In this document: piece after piece, positions 1 through 12,683 of the stretch
How the letters are laid out: every line of letters starts with the position of its first letter
Numbering within the stretch: position 1 is the stretch's first letter
Assembly (NCBI GenBank): GCA_037349315.1
Contig: JBAIAC010000048.1
Span: 44,038,501-44,102,500, forward strand
DNA length: 64,000 nucleotides
DNA from: Chelydra serpentina
Taxonomy: Eukaryota > Chordata > Testudines > Chelydridae
Reading direction: 5' to 3'
The notes under the pieces: model-generated
The model's input: only the letters and a program-made list of their open reading frames with translations
Databases searched by the model: none
Told to the model about the DNA's origin: nothing
Program-made: the position numbers and the translations under genes

Positions 1-2989
<2,989 letters not shown>

Positions 2990-4821
2990 TAAAGAGCCTT
3001 GTTTCTTTGGCCTCTGATATACAGCCATGCTCAAAATGTATTCCAAAAAAAGTTTGACCTTATATGATCCAGCATATAGGACTTGTTCTTTTGGGAATTT
3101 ATTTGCTGAGGAAAGACCAGGGGGATGCTTTTGGCATTGTAATTTACAGTATCATTCTAAAGTAGGAACCTCAGCAGCTCCCATTATCAGCAACACATCA
3201 CTACCCCATTTAACTTTAATAAAGAAAGCCAGGAAGGAAGGGCCCCAGGGCTGACAGAGCAAGCATATGTTTCTCAGAGTTCCTGTTAAAACCATTATTT
3301 CCATATTCTTATCTGAAGTTCTAATTATCTTTGGTTTAAAGTGGCAGATAGAAACCATAATCAAATTCATATTTGCTCCTTGTATGTCACCAGAAAGAAT
3401 CAGAAAGAAATGTCACTGCATGCAGAGGCCAAGGGGCAAGTATGTAAATGTAGCTATAAAAACCTGCTTGTCCCCCAAACAGCAATGAGACTGACACAAC
3501 CAGGAGTTTTTTTTAAAAAGTCTTTGAGCCTCTCATCATTTTGGGTCTTGTCATCCCCTCACTGCTGCATTCACTCTGACAGTCATGTCAGCTGCAGGAA
3601 CAATTTGGAAGCTTTACGGAATAGCTGAAGTGTAAAGAGCAAAATGATAACTCTGTGATCGTGGCTTTTCAAAAAGTTCTTCATTTGCTGACATTGGTAT
3701 CTAGAATGTATTTAACAGCAGTTCAGTTATGTAAAATACAATATAGTTGTGGATGTAAATTATTTGTGTTTTGCTTTTCTACCTTAGAGATTAAGTACAC
3801 AAATCTTATTTATAAGATGTATGAATAATGAAAGGAGAAAAGGCTATTAGCATTTTTAAAGTATGCAGTTATTTAACAGTATGCTGAAAGACTGGCAAAT
3901 AGTTGCTAAAGGTGGTATGGAATTAAGAATTTGTAGTAGTTTATATTCATATTTTCCTGACCTGCTTCGTTGGAAGTAGGTTTGTATCAAAGCTTGCTGC
4001 AAATCAGTTTTGTCCACTTATTTTGCCAGACAGCCTTGATATGGTATTTTATCTACATCAGATTGTATCATGAAGCATGACAAATGTTGTACAGAATAAA
4101 AATAGACACCTGTAGCAGGCTATTCCAAGGAAAGGCTATGTGAGCAGGCCTTGCGAGTATGCCCCAGTTGCTTGGTGTGAAGTTTAGTCTTACAATTTGT
4201 TCCTGCTCCCCTGAAGCAACATACATTGACTTTGGTAGGAGCAAGATCTGATGCGTTGGGGCCATGTTGCAGTCCTCCTTGCTCGGGCGAAACACCCACT
4301 GGAGTGAGTGGGAGCTTTGTCTGTGGAAACAGCAAGGATTGGTCCCTTTATGAAAGTAAAAAACCAAAACCTCCAAGCCTTTGTTGTGCAGTTTTTGAAG
4401 CACTATCCTGAGCTACCAGAGCACTAGAACTGCTGCTGCAAAAAAGGCTTGATAAATCAATTCAGCCACTCATCAGTGGCAAGTATGGGGGTGGGGGGCC
4501 TGAGACTTTGATTTCAATAGAAGTTACGTTTTCATTAAAGATATTCTTGTCCTTCTGGTTGTAGATCACCTTCTATCAAGTATGTAACCTAGCACTATAT
4601 TGTTTTCTGCAAACAGACAACTCCAGTGCTGTTACAGTGCTCATGGCTTTGACAAGCAGTGGCAGAGTAAAATGAATAACACTGCAGATGTGTTGCTGCT
4701 ACTTGTGGGTGGGAGTGAAGCTGTCAGTCATTTCATGCTGCTTGTGCTTGGGAAATCTCTGACTAGCAGCAGAGGCAGGATCTGAAGTTATTCATGAGAA
4801 AGATCAAAAAAAGGAGACTAA

Positions 4822-5030
4822 GGTTATGTCTACATACATAAATTATACTAGTTTAAAAACAATTAATTTAACTGGTTCTATCATTTAGCTTGTGCTTGTA
4901 AAATTACTGATAAAAAGCCAGATTCAAACCAACAGAGGAATGTCCACCCAGGATTTTGCACCCGTTTAACTAAATTAGTTTTTAAACTAATTTTTGTTAA
5001 ACTGATACAACTTTATGTATGGGACAGGTC
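4822..5030. mobile_element. MITE (Harbinger-like, TAA target duplication)
   Basis: The left end GGTTATGTCTACATACATAA pairs with a right end TTATGTATGGGACAGGTC as an imperfect terminal inverted repeat. TAA lies on both sides (4819-4821 and 5031-5033). An internal inverted repeat around AAACTAATTT is visible. It is non-coding and about 209 bp long. The trinucleotide target duplication is why PIF/Harbinger-type mobilisation is proposed. Confidence 0.75.
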
Positions 5031-5958
5031 TAAGAGAGGGGAAGACTAACAGAGACCTCTTTGCTCTCTCCACTTCTGCCTGCTGCCAGGAGGCTTGGGG
5101 AAGAATAGAGCAGTGGAGACACCTACCTTGACAGCAGCAGCTAGGAGGGTCTGAGAGAGGAGAAGAGACAAAAAAGCTCCTCTTTTCCGTTAGCAGCCAA
5201 GGAGGCTGGGCTTCAAATTTATCAGAAGGTTACTAGCCAGAGACTGGTACGAAAGATGGCCAGCGGATTCTCCACTGCTGTGCACCTCATGCAGTCATTT
5301 ACTTGGAAATACAGCACTGTCAGATCAAAATAGTGGCAATGTTTTACACCCTCTTTGCATAGCTGTAAATGACGGCATAGTCATACATGGAATTGCCGGG
5401 CAGGATCAAGGGACAGCATCCTGGTAGAAACCTCAGCACTAAAGCCCTGTGTGAGGCTATTTTTTTAATCCCATTCTCATCCCACCCCGTAATACCCACT
5501 CCTACTTCCACCTGCTCCCGCATTGTTTCGTGCAGTTTTATCCCGCTCTTGCCTGCAAAAACCTTAGATCCTGCAAATTCCTCAACAGAGACAGATTCCC
5601 CCATGCGCCTACAAAACAAACAACAACAAAAAAACCCAGAGTTGATTAATATATTATATATATATAAACAGAATTCAGACACAATTTTACTACTAAAAGA
5701 ATAAAACAAATCTTGCTTAAACAATGTAAAAAAATACTTTAACTCCTGTTATTATAGATATCAAATCTCTTTCCATACCTCACTTATATTTAAGTATTAA
5801 AAGTTTTAAAGTGTTTTCCTGCAAATTACTACAGTCTGTTTTGGGTTTTTTTGTCCACCCAATCCCACTCACAACAAAGTAGACTTTATCCACTCCCACT
5901 ATTCTGGCAACAGACCTGAAGGATCCCAGTCCCGCTGCAGCGCTTACGCTTACACTGA

Positions 5959-6253
5959 GGGCTGGTCCACACTAACCCCCCAGTTCGAACTAAGATACAC
6001 AACTTCAGCTACGTGAATAACGTAGCTGAAGTTGAAGTATCTTAGTTCGAACTAAAGGGTGCTTACCGCGGGTCCAGATGCGGTAGGCAGGCTCCCCCGT
6101 CGACTCCGCGTACTCCTCTCGCGGAGCAGGAGTACCAGTGTCGACGGCGAGCACTTCCGGGATCGATTTATCGCGTCTAGACAAGACACGATAAATCGAT
6201 CCCAGAAGATCGATTGCTTCCTGCCGAACCAGGAAGTAAGTATAGACGTACCC
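5959..6253 (-). mobile_element. Three-hairpin MITE, copy 1 (TGA target duplication)
   Basis: Bounded by GGGCTGGTCCACACTAAC and TAGACGTACCC, with TGA duplicated on both sides (5956-5958, 6254-6256). Contains three successive inverted repeats: 5982-6053 around TTCAGCTACGTGAATAACGT, about 6098-6149 with CCGTCGAC at one end and GTCGACGG at the other, and 6161-6201 around ATCGATTTATCGCG. It is CpG-rich compared with the flanks. Strand is relative to copies at 39867 and 45462. No protein is encoded, and ORFs on both strands here are by-products of the hairpins. Confidence 0.9.
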
Positions 6254-6345
6254 TGAGACTTGAAGAAGAGCTCTGTGTACACTTGAAAGCGTGTGTCTCT
6301 CTCTCACCAACAGAAGTTAGTCCAATAAAAGATATTACCTCACTC
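6254..6345 (+). mobile_element. Penelope-like terminal repeat fragment (putative)
   Basis: Reads CTTGAAGAAGAGCTCTGTGT, then CTTGAAAGC, then CCAATAAAAGATATTACCTC. The same segment recurs at 40163-40345 and, folded back, at 46101-46310. The CTGAAGA...CGAAAG arrangement resembles the degenerate hammerhead core in terminal repeats of Penelope-like elements. The MITE at 5959-6253 interrupts or abuts its left edge. Family assignment is from memory of the repeat and is inference. Confidence 0.5.
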
Positions 6346-7035
6346 AATTCCAAAATGGGCAATTCTGAATAACTATAAAGCATAAAATATCCAGTGGTGT
6401 GCAGCACACAATGTGGCTGAATGATAGCAGAAATTTAATGCAACGCATAGTAGTAATTAGGAAGCACACTACATTGTATCAATCATCGTTGCCAGTTCCG
6501 CTCTCAATTTGCAAAATGTTTTCTCCTTCCCAACAGCTTGGATTGCTTTATGCAGAATTTTTCTCCAGTGATTCTCTTATGTTATCCAACCACTCTTCAA
6601 AGATGTCCACATTGTCCAAAGGATGGTTATTTTTATAAATTACAGTCATTGCCTCCTTGCCTTGATACTGTGAAGGGAGTGAATCCATTTTCACAGTTTA
6701 GCTTGCCTTTCAAGGGAAGGGAGTTTGGACCATGGCAACTACACATCAAGCTCCCCCAACACCCACTTTTTGGTAATCTATTGACGTATTTTATAACCTG
6801 TTTGGAAACGATATTTTGTGTGCCTTGACAGCAGCAAAATCCTCCAAATCACAAGCTTCATTTCCAGCAAGTATTTTTATTCTTTAAAAGGCAAAATTAG
6901 CCTTGGTAAAGTATTTCACTGTGTTGTGTGATAAAGGAATATGCACCAGATTAAGATAGCTGAATTTCCTGGTCAAAGATTGCTAAGGACAGATTGCTGT
7001 ATGTGTTTTCATCCCAAGTACTCCATTTTTTCTAT

Positions 7036-9048
7036 CATAGAATCATAGAATCTCAGGGTTGGAAGGGACCTCAGGAGGTCATCTAGTCCAACCCCCTGCT
7101 CAAAGCAGGACCAACCCCAACTAGATCATCCCAGCCAGGGCTTTGTCAAGCCTGACCTTAAAAACCTCTAAGGAAGGAGATTCCACCACCTCCCTAGGTA
7201 ACCCATTCCAGTGCTTCACCACCCTACTAGTGAAATTTTTTTTCCTAATATCCAACCTAAACCTCCCCCTCTGCAACTTGAGACCATTACTCCTTGTTCT
7301 GTCATCTTCTACCACTGAGAACAGTCTAGATCCATCCTCTTTGGAACCCCCTTTTAGGTAGTTGAAAGCAGCTATCAAATCCCCCCTCACTCTTCTCTTC
7401 TGCAGGCTAAACAATCCCAGTTCCCTCAGCCTCTCCTCATAAGTCATGTGCTCCAGCCCCCTAATCATTTTTGTTGCCCTCCGTTGGACTCTTTCCAATT
7501 TATCCACATCCTTTTTGTAGTGTAGGGCCCAAAACTGGACACAGTACTCCAAATGAGGCCTCACCAGTGCCGAATAGAGGGGAATAATCACGTCCCTCGA
7601 TCTGCTGGAAATGCCCCTACTTATACAGCCCAAAATGCCGTTAGCCTTCTTGGCAACAAGGGCACACTGTTGACTCATATTCAGCTTTTCGTCCACTGTA
7701 ACCCCTAGGTCCTTTTCTGCAGAACTGCTGCCCAGCCATTCGGTCCCTAGTCTGTAGCAGTGCATGGGATTCTTCCGTCCTAAGTGCAGGACTCTGCACT
7801 TGTCCTTGTTGAACCTCATCAGATTTCTTTTGGCCCAATCCTCTAATTTGTCTAGGTCCCTCTGTATCCTATCCCTACCCTCCAGCGTATCAACCACTCC
7901 TCCCAGTTTAGTGTCATCTGCAAACTTGCTAAGGGTGCAGTCCACACCATCCTCCAGGTCGTTGATGAAGATATTGAACAAAACCGGCCCCAGCACCGAC
8001 CCTTGGGGCACTCCACTTGATACCGGCTGCCAACTAGACATGGAGCCATTGATCACTACCCGTTGAGCACGACCATCCAGCCAGTTTTCTATCCACCTTA
8101 CCGTCCATTCATCCAGCCCATACTTCTTTAACTTGCTGGCAAGAACACTGTGCGAGACTGTATCAAAAGCTTTGCTAAAGTCTAGAAATAGCACATCCAC
8201 TGCTTTCCCCTCATCCACAGAGCCAGTTATCTCATCATAGAAGGCAATTAGGTTAGTCAGGCATGACTTGCCCTTGGTGAATCCATGCTGACTGTTCCTG
8301 ATCACTTTCCCCTCCTTTAAGTGGTTCAGAATTGATTCCTTGAGGACCTGTTCCATGATTTTTCCAGGGATTGAGGTGAGACTGACTGGCCTGTAGTTCC
8401 CCGGATCTTCCTTCTTCCCTTTTTTAAAGATGGGCACTACATTAGCTTTTTTCCAGTCATCCGGGACCTCCCCCGATTGCCATGATTTGTCAAAGATAAT
8501 GGCCAATGGCTCTGCAATCACATCGGCCAACTCCTTTAGCACCCTCGGATGCAGTGCATCCGGCCCCATGGACTTGTGTTCGTCCAGCTTTTCTAAATAG
8601 TCCCGAACTACTTCTTTCTCCACAGAGGGCTGGTCACCTCCTCCCCATACCATGCTGCGGAGTGCAGCCGTCTGGGAGCTGCCCTTGTCTGTGAAGACAG
8701 AGGCAAAAAAAGCATTGAGTACACTAGCTTTCTCCACATCCTCTGTCACAAGGTTCCCTCCCTCATTCAGCAAGGGGCCCACACATTCCTTGACTTTCTT
8801 CTTGTTGCTAACATACCTGAAGAAACCCTTCTTGTTACTCCTAACATCTCCAGCTAGCTGCAACTCCAAGTGTGATTTGGCCTTCCTAATTTCACTCCTG
8901 CCTGCCTGAGCAATATTTTTATACTCCTCCCTGGTCATTTGTCAAATCTTCCACTTCTTGTAAGCTGCTTTTTTGTGTTTAAGACGAGCAAGGATTTCAC
9001 TGTTAAGCCAAGCTGGTCGCCTGCCATATTTACTTTTCTTTCTACACA
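7036..9048 (-). mobile_element. CR1 LINE, 5'-truncated, young-looking
   Basis: The 3' end lies at low coordinates with the CR1-type tail TCATAGAATCATAGAATC (7036-7053). Reading minus-strand from about 9048, the frame opens in the KYGRRPAWLNSEI region upstream of the reverse transcriptase and runs to the end of ORF2 at 7121. The endonuclease part and ORF1 are missing, which is usual for 5'-truncated CR1. Possible imperfect target duplications are CCATTTTTTCTAT (7023-7035) and CCATTTCTAT (9050-9059), although CR1 often lacks them. Confidence 0.95.
7121..8938 (-). CDS. CR1 ORF2 reverse transcriptase reading frame (605 codons)
   Basis: RNA-dependent DNA polymerase of a CR1 LINE, which makes cDNA at a nicked target. 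The reverse-transcriptase fold covers roughly residues 160-440. FLDFSKAFD near 251-259 is motif A with the first catalytic Asp, [15 protein letters not shown] near 307-321 is motif B, and FADD at 339-342 is motif C with the paired catalytic Asp. A downstream thumb/C-terminal region follows, with the CR1-typical HLEYCVQFW and VQRRATKMI words. The Met is internal to the real protein. TGA at 8942-8944, two codons upstream, appears to be a point mutation because the same frame continues beyond it as KHKKAAYKKWKI. Complete CR1 ORF2 proteins also carry an N-terminal endonuclease, absent here. It is unlikely to be expressed as a host protein because it lies antisense in an intron. Confidence 0.93.
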   Translation of the reverse strand: MTREEYKNIAQAGRSEIRKAKSHLELQLAGDVRSNKKGFFRYVSNKKKVKECVGPLLNEGGNLVTEDVEKASVLNAFFASVFTDKGSSQTAALRSMVWGGGDQPSVEKEVVRDYLEKLDEHKSMGPDALHPRVLKELADVIAEPLAIIFDKSWQSGEVPDDWKKANVVPIFKKGKKEDPGNYRPVSLTSIPGKIMEQVLKESILNHLKEGKVIRNSQHGFTKGKSCLTNLIAFYDEITGSVDEGKAVDVLFLDFSKAFDTVSHSVLASKLKKYGLDEWTVRWIENWLDGRAQRVVINGSMSSWQPVSSGVPQGSVLGPVLFNIFINDLEDGVDCTLSKFADDTKLGGVVDTLEGRDRIQRDLDKLEDWAKRNLMRFNKDKCRVLHLGRKNPMHCYRLGTEWLGSSSAEKDLGVTVDEKLNMSQQCALVAKKANGILGCISRGISSRSRDVIIPLYSALVRPHLEYCVQFWALHYKKDVDKLERVQRRATKMIRGLEHMTYEERLRELGLFSLQKRRVRGDLIAAFNYLKGGSKEDGSRLFSVVEDDRTRSNGLKLQRGRFRLDIRKKNFTSRVVKHWNGLPREVVESPSLEVFKVRLDKALAGMI

Positions 9049-10107
9049 ACCATTTCTATGAACCATTGTGTATCAATTGTAATTCCTGTAAAATAACACA
9101 GCTCTGGATTTTTATCTCCCATTGGGATAAATATTGTATATCTGCAGTGGAGCAGAATCAATTTGGGAAAATAGTTAAAATACCACATGAACTAATAACA
9201 CAGGCATTTTGAAAGTGCTTAAGAATATACAGAAATTAATATTTAATTTTGGATTGAGTACTTACAGAATTTTTTTCAAGTAGTCATAAGAAGGTACTTC
9301 GGAGACTACAAGAGAAACCCATCCACAATAATCAAAAATGAAAGATTTGATGAGTAGTGGATCTGACTGCTGTAAAGTAGAGAATGGCCCTTAAAGCTGT
9401 TTTACCAGATTGAGTCAAGAAACAGGACAGAAAAGAACAGAATCTCCTTCCTTATACTCAGACCCCATAGAGGAAGGCAATGAACATTTATTGTGATATC
9501 CTTAATACAGCATTTAACTTGGGCATTGGGAAGTCCTGCCATTGTCCAGTAAGGAGCGGGGAAGCAGTGAATTTATTTCCCAGTGATCAGAATGTGATAA
9601 AACAAGATCCACAAGAGGCTTCAATGGCCATTGAAAAAGCCTCCTAGAGAAGCAAAGGAGCTGGGGCAATAAACGGATATTCTGAAGTGAGATTGCTTAG
9701 AGCTAGGACTGTTGACTAGTCGCAGTTAACTCACGCGATTAACTAAAAAAAAAAATCGCACTTAAAAATGTATTGTGATTAATCGCACTGTTAAACAATA
9801 AAATTCCAATTGAAATTTATTAAATATTTTTGGATGTTTTTCTGCATTTTCAAATATATTGTTTTCTATTACAACACAGAATACAAAGTGTACAGTGCTC
9901 ACTTTATATTATTTTTATTACAAATATTTGCACTGTAAAAATGATAAACAAAAGAAATAGTATCTTTCAATTCACCTCATACAAGTACTGCAGTGCAATC
10001 TCTTTATTGTGAAAGTGTAACTTATAAATGTAGATATTTTTTTGTTACATAACTGCATTCAAAAACAAAACAATGTAAAACTTTAGATCCTATAAGTCTA
10101 CGCAGTC

Positions 10108-10326
10108 CTACTTCTTGTTCATCCAATCGCTAAAACAAAAAAGTTTGTTTACATTTATGGAAGATACTGCTGCCTGCTTCTTATTTACAATGTCACCTGA
10201 AAGTGAGAACAGGCGTTCACATGACACTTTTGTAGCCGGAGTTGCAACGTATTTATGTGCCAGATATGCTAAACATTCATATGCCCCTTCATGCTTTGAC
10301 CACCATTCCAGAAGACATGCTTCCAT
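10108..10326 (-). pseudogene. hAT transposase C-terminal fragment, left arm
   Basis: The frame reads MEACLLEWWSKHEGAYECLA, then CERLFSLSGDIVNKKQAAVS, then SDWMNKK and stop. This is the hAT C-terminal dimerisation region (conserved W, then P-A-T-x-V-x-C/S-E-R-x-F-S). It covers only the last ~72 residues of a transposase normally several hundred residues long. It is the better preserved of two oppositely oriented copies in this element. Confidence 0.88.
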
Positions 10327-10437
10327 GCTGATGATGCTCGTTAAAAAAATAGTGCGTTAATTAAATTTGTGACTGAACATCTTGGGGGAGAATTGTATGT
10401 CTCCTGTTCTGTTTTACCCACATTCTGCCATATATTT

Positions 10438-11020
10438 CATGTTATAGCAGTCTCGGATGAAGACCAGCACATGTTGTTCATTTTAAGAACACTTTCACAG
10501 CAGATTTGACAAAATGCAAAGAAGATACCAGTGTGAAATTTATAAAAATAGCTACATTAAAAAATACATTAAAATACATAAAAATAGCACTCAACCCAAG
10601 GTTTAAAATCTGAAGTGCCTTCCAAAATCTGTTCGGGACGGGGTGTGGAGCATGCTCTCTGAAGTCTTAAAAGAGCAACACTCCGATGAGAAAATTACAG
10701 AACCCAAACCACCAAAAAAAAAAGAAAATCAACTTGCAGGTGGCATCTGACTCAGATGACAAAAATGAACATATGTCGGTCCCCTGTGCTTTGGATCATT
10801 ATTGAGCAAAACCCGTCATCAGCATGGATGCATGTCCTCTGGAATGGTGGTTGAAGCATGAAGGGACATATGAATCTTTAGCGCATCAGTCACGTAAATA
10901 TCTTGTGACGCCAGCTACAACAGTGCCATGCAAACTCCTGTTCTCACTTTCAGGTGACATTGTAAATAAGAAACGGGCAACATTATCTCCTGCAAATTGT
11001 AACCAAACTTGTTTGTCTGA
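10438..11020 (+). pseudogene. hAT transposase 3' portion, right arm, degenerate
   Basis: Degenerate coding remnant. The clearest part starts at 10824, MDACPLEWWLKHEGTYESLA, followed by the dimerisation words PATTVPCKLLFSLSGDIVNK. The expected CERLFS is changed to CKLLFS, and the end is cut by a MITE inserted at 11021. Upstream, 10438-10820 carries recognisable transposase DNA with several stops. It is not translatable as one protein. Confidence 0.8.
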
Positions 11021-11316
11021 GCCCAGGGCTACACTAGGGGAGGGGGGTTGATCTACGATACGCAGCTTCAGCTACGTGAATAACGTAGCTGAAGTCGGCG
11101 TATCGTAATCGACTTACCTGGCCATGAGGACGGCGGCGAGTCGATCGCTGCCGCTCCCCCGTCGACTCCGCTTCCGCCGCTCGATGACGTGGATTTCCGG
11201 AGCCGACGGGGAGCGCGATCGGGAATCGATTAATCGCATCTTAACAAGACGTGAAAAATCGATCCCCGATAGATCGATTGCTACCCGCCGATCCGGCGGG
11301 TAGTGAAGACAAGCCC
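11021..11316 (-). mobile_element. Three-hairpin MITE, copy 2, inside the hAT element
   Basis: Starts GCCCAGGGCTACACTAGGGG and ends TAGTGAAGACAAGCCC, with TGA on both sides (11018-11020 and 11317-11319). It is the inverse orientation of the copy at 45462, which it matches almost end to end. It holds the same three hairpins, including CTTCAGCTACGTGAATAACG. Insertion split the right-arm transposase remnant, so it is younger than the host hAT. Confidence 0.92.
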
Positions 11317-11933
11317 TGAGCGATTAGCTGAAGTAGGACTTAGTGGACTTGTAGCCTCTAAAGTTTTACATTGTTTTATTTGTGAATGTAGTTTTTTTTG
11401 TGCATAATTCTACATTTGCGAATTCAACTTTCATGATAAAGAGATTGCACCACAGTACTTGTATTAGATGAATTGAAAAACACTATTTCTTTGGTTTTTT
11501 ACTGTGAAAATATTTGTAATAAAAAATAAATATAAAGTGACCACTGTACACTTTGTATTCTGTGTTGTAATTGAAATCAATATATTTGAAAATGTAGAAA
11601 ACATCCAAAAATATTTAAATAAATGGTATTCTATTATTGTTTAAGAGCGCAATTATTCACTATTAATTTTTTTAATCGCTTGAGAGCCCTACTTAGAGCA
11701 AGTAAGCTAATAAACAAATACCAAACAAGCATCTCTTCAATATAAAGTAAAACTCTATAACACTCCCACGCCCCCTTTTTCTTGAGGACAGCATTTATCA
11801 AAAAATACCTTACTGCTAAACACAGCATTCTGTATTTTTTGTCTCCCATGCACAGTACAATACAATTAAAATGTTATATTGTGTCATTCGTATGACCAAG
11901 CACAGTTGTTACAACAATAAAATCTTTATTCAA

Positions 11934-12175
11934 AGGCTTAGTCTACCCAGAAGAAATCCACCAACACGGCTATTCTGGAATAACTATTCCGGTATAATTT
12001 AGCTATTCCTGAATAGCTCTCCTGCATGGACACACTATTCTGGAATAAAAATTATTTTACTTTTTTCAGCAGAATAGAATGTCCACATGGGGAGCTGTTC
12101 CGGAATAGCTATCGCAGAATACCTTAGTCCACAGAAGCTATGTCGGTAACTTTCCCCATGTAGATAAACTCTAAG
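11934..12175. mobile_element. Probable MITE remnant
   Basis: Begins near GGCTTAGTCTACCCAGAAGA and ends near CCCCATGTAGATAAAC. It contains repeated words GGAATAACTATTCC and TTCTGGAATA that pair internally. I could not define a clean target duplication, so the edges are approximate. Confidence 0.5.
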
Positions 12176-12683
12176 AGTGTGAAAGTAGACATGAACATGA
12201 GGCAAGGGTAGATAATAATTAACTCCAGTGCGGGGTGCTTGCTGACAGCTCCCCAATTGTACACTGTGGGGAAAAATGGGATCTGAGCTGAATTTTTGAG
12301 ATGGGGTGTGAATGAAGAGAGGGCAGCCTGTTCTCAGTAGCTGGTCTGGCATCAGCAAAAAGATCAGCTTCCCACAGGGTGATCAGAGGGAGAGGATGAG
12401 GAATAACACCCAATGCTGTTTTTGAAGGGAGTTGTATATTTACTATAGAATAGTTATATTTAGTACTTGTATTACTTTACAGCCATAGATCTAAACGTGT
12501 TTTACCCCAGGGCATAAACACGTTTATCCCCATTATACAGATTAGGAAATATAAGTACAGAAAAGTGAAGACGTAATTTTTCAAAAGCATCCCTTAATTT
12601 TGGGAACCTCAGCATTGGGTGCTCAGTTTGAGACTCCAAGCAGCCTGGGACACCCAGAAATGAGCTACTTAACAGAAATATCC

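Larger units (their letters stand above)
9704..11691. mobile_element. Fold-back hAT transposon, both ends are transposase 3' ends
   Basis: Flanked by an exact 8-bp duplication CTTAGAGC (9696-9703 and 11692-11699), the hallmark of hAT transposition. The ends are TAGGACTGTTGACTAGTCGC on the left and, on the complementary strand, TAGGGCTCTCAAGCGATTAA on the right. The left arm (about 9704-10360) is the reverse complement of the right arm (about 10800-11691 minus an inserted MITE). Both hold the transposase C-terminus plus its 3' flank, with AATACAAAGTGTACAGTG and its complement visible in each. The central part (about 10430-10820) reads as degenerate transposase on the + strand. Confidence 0.9.

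Noticed and set aside
5344..5724. 126-codon minus-strand ORF
   Set aside because: Low-complexity hydrophobic patches over ordinary intron DNA; no family recognised.
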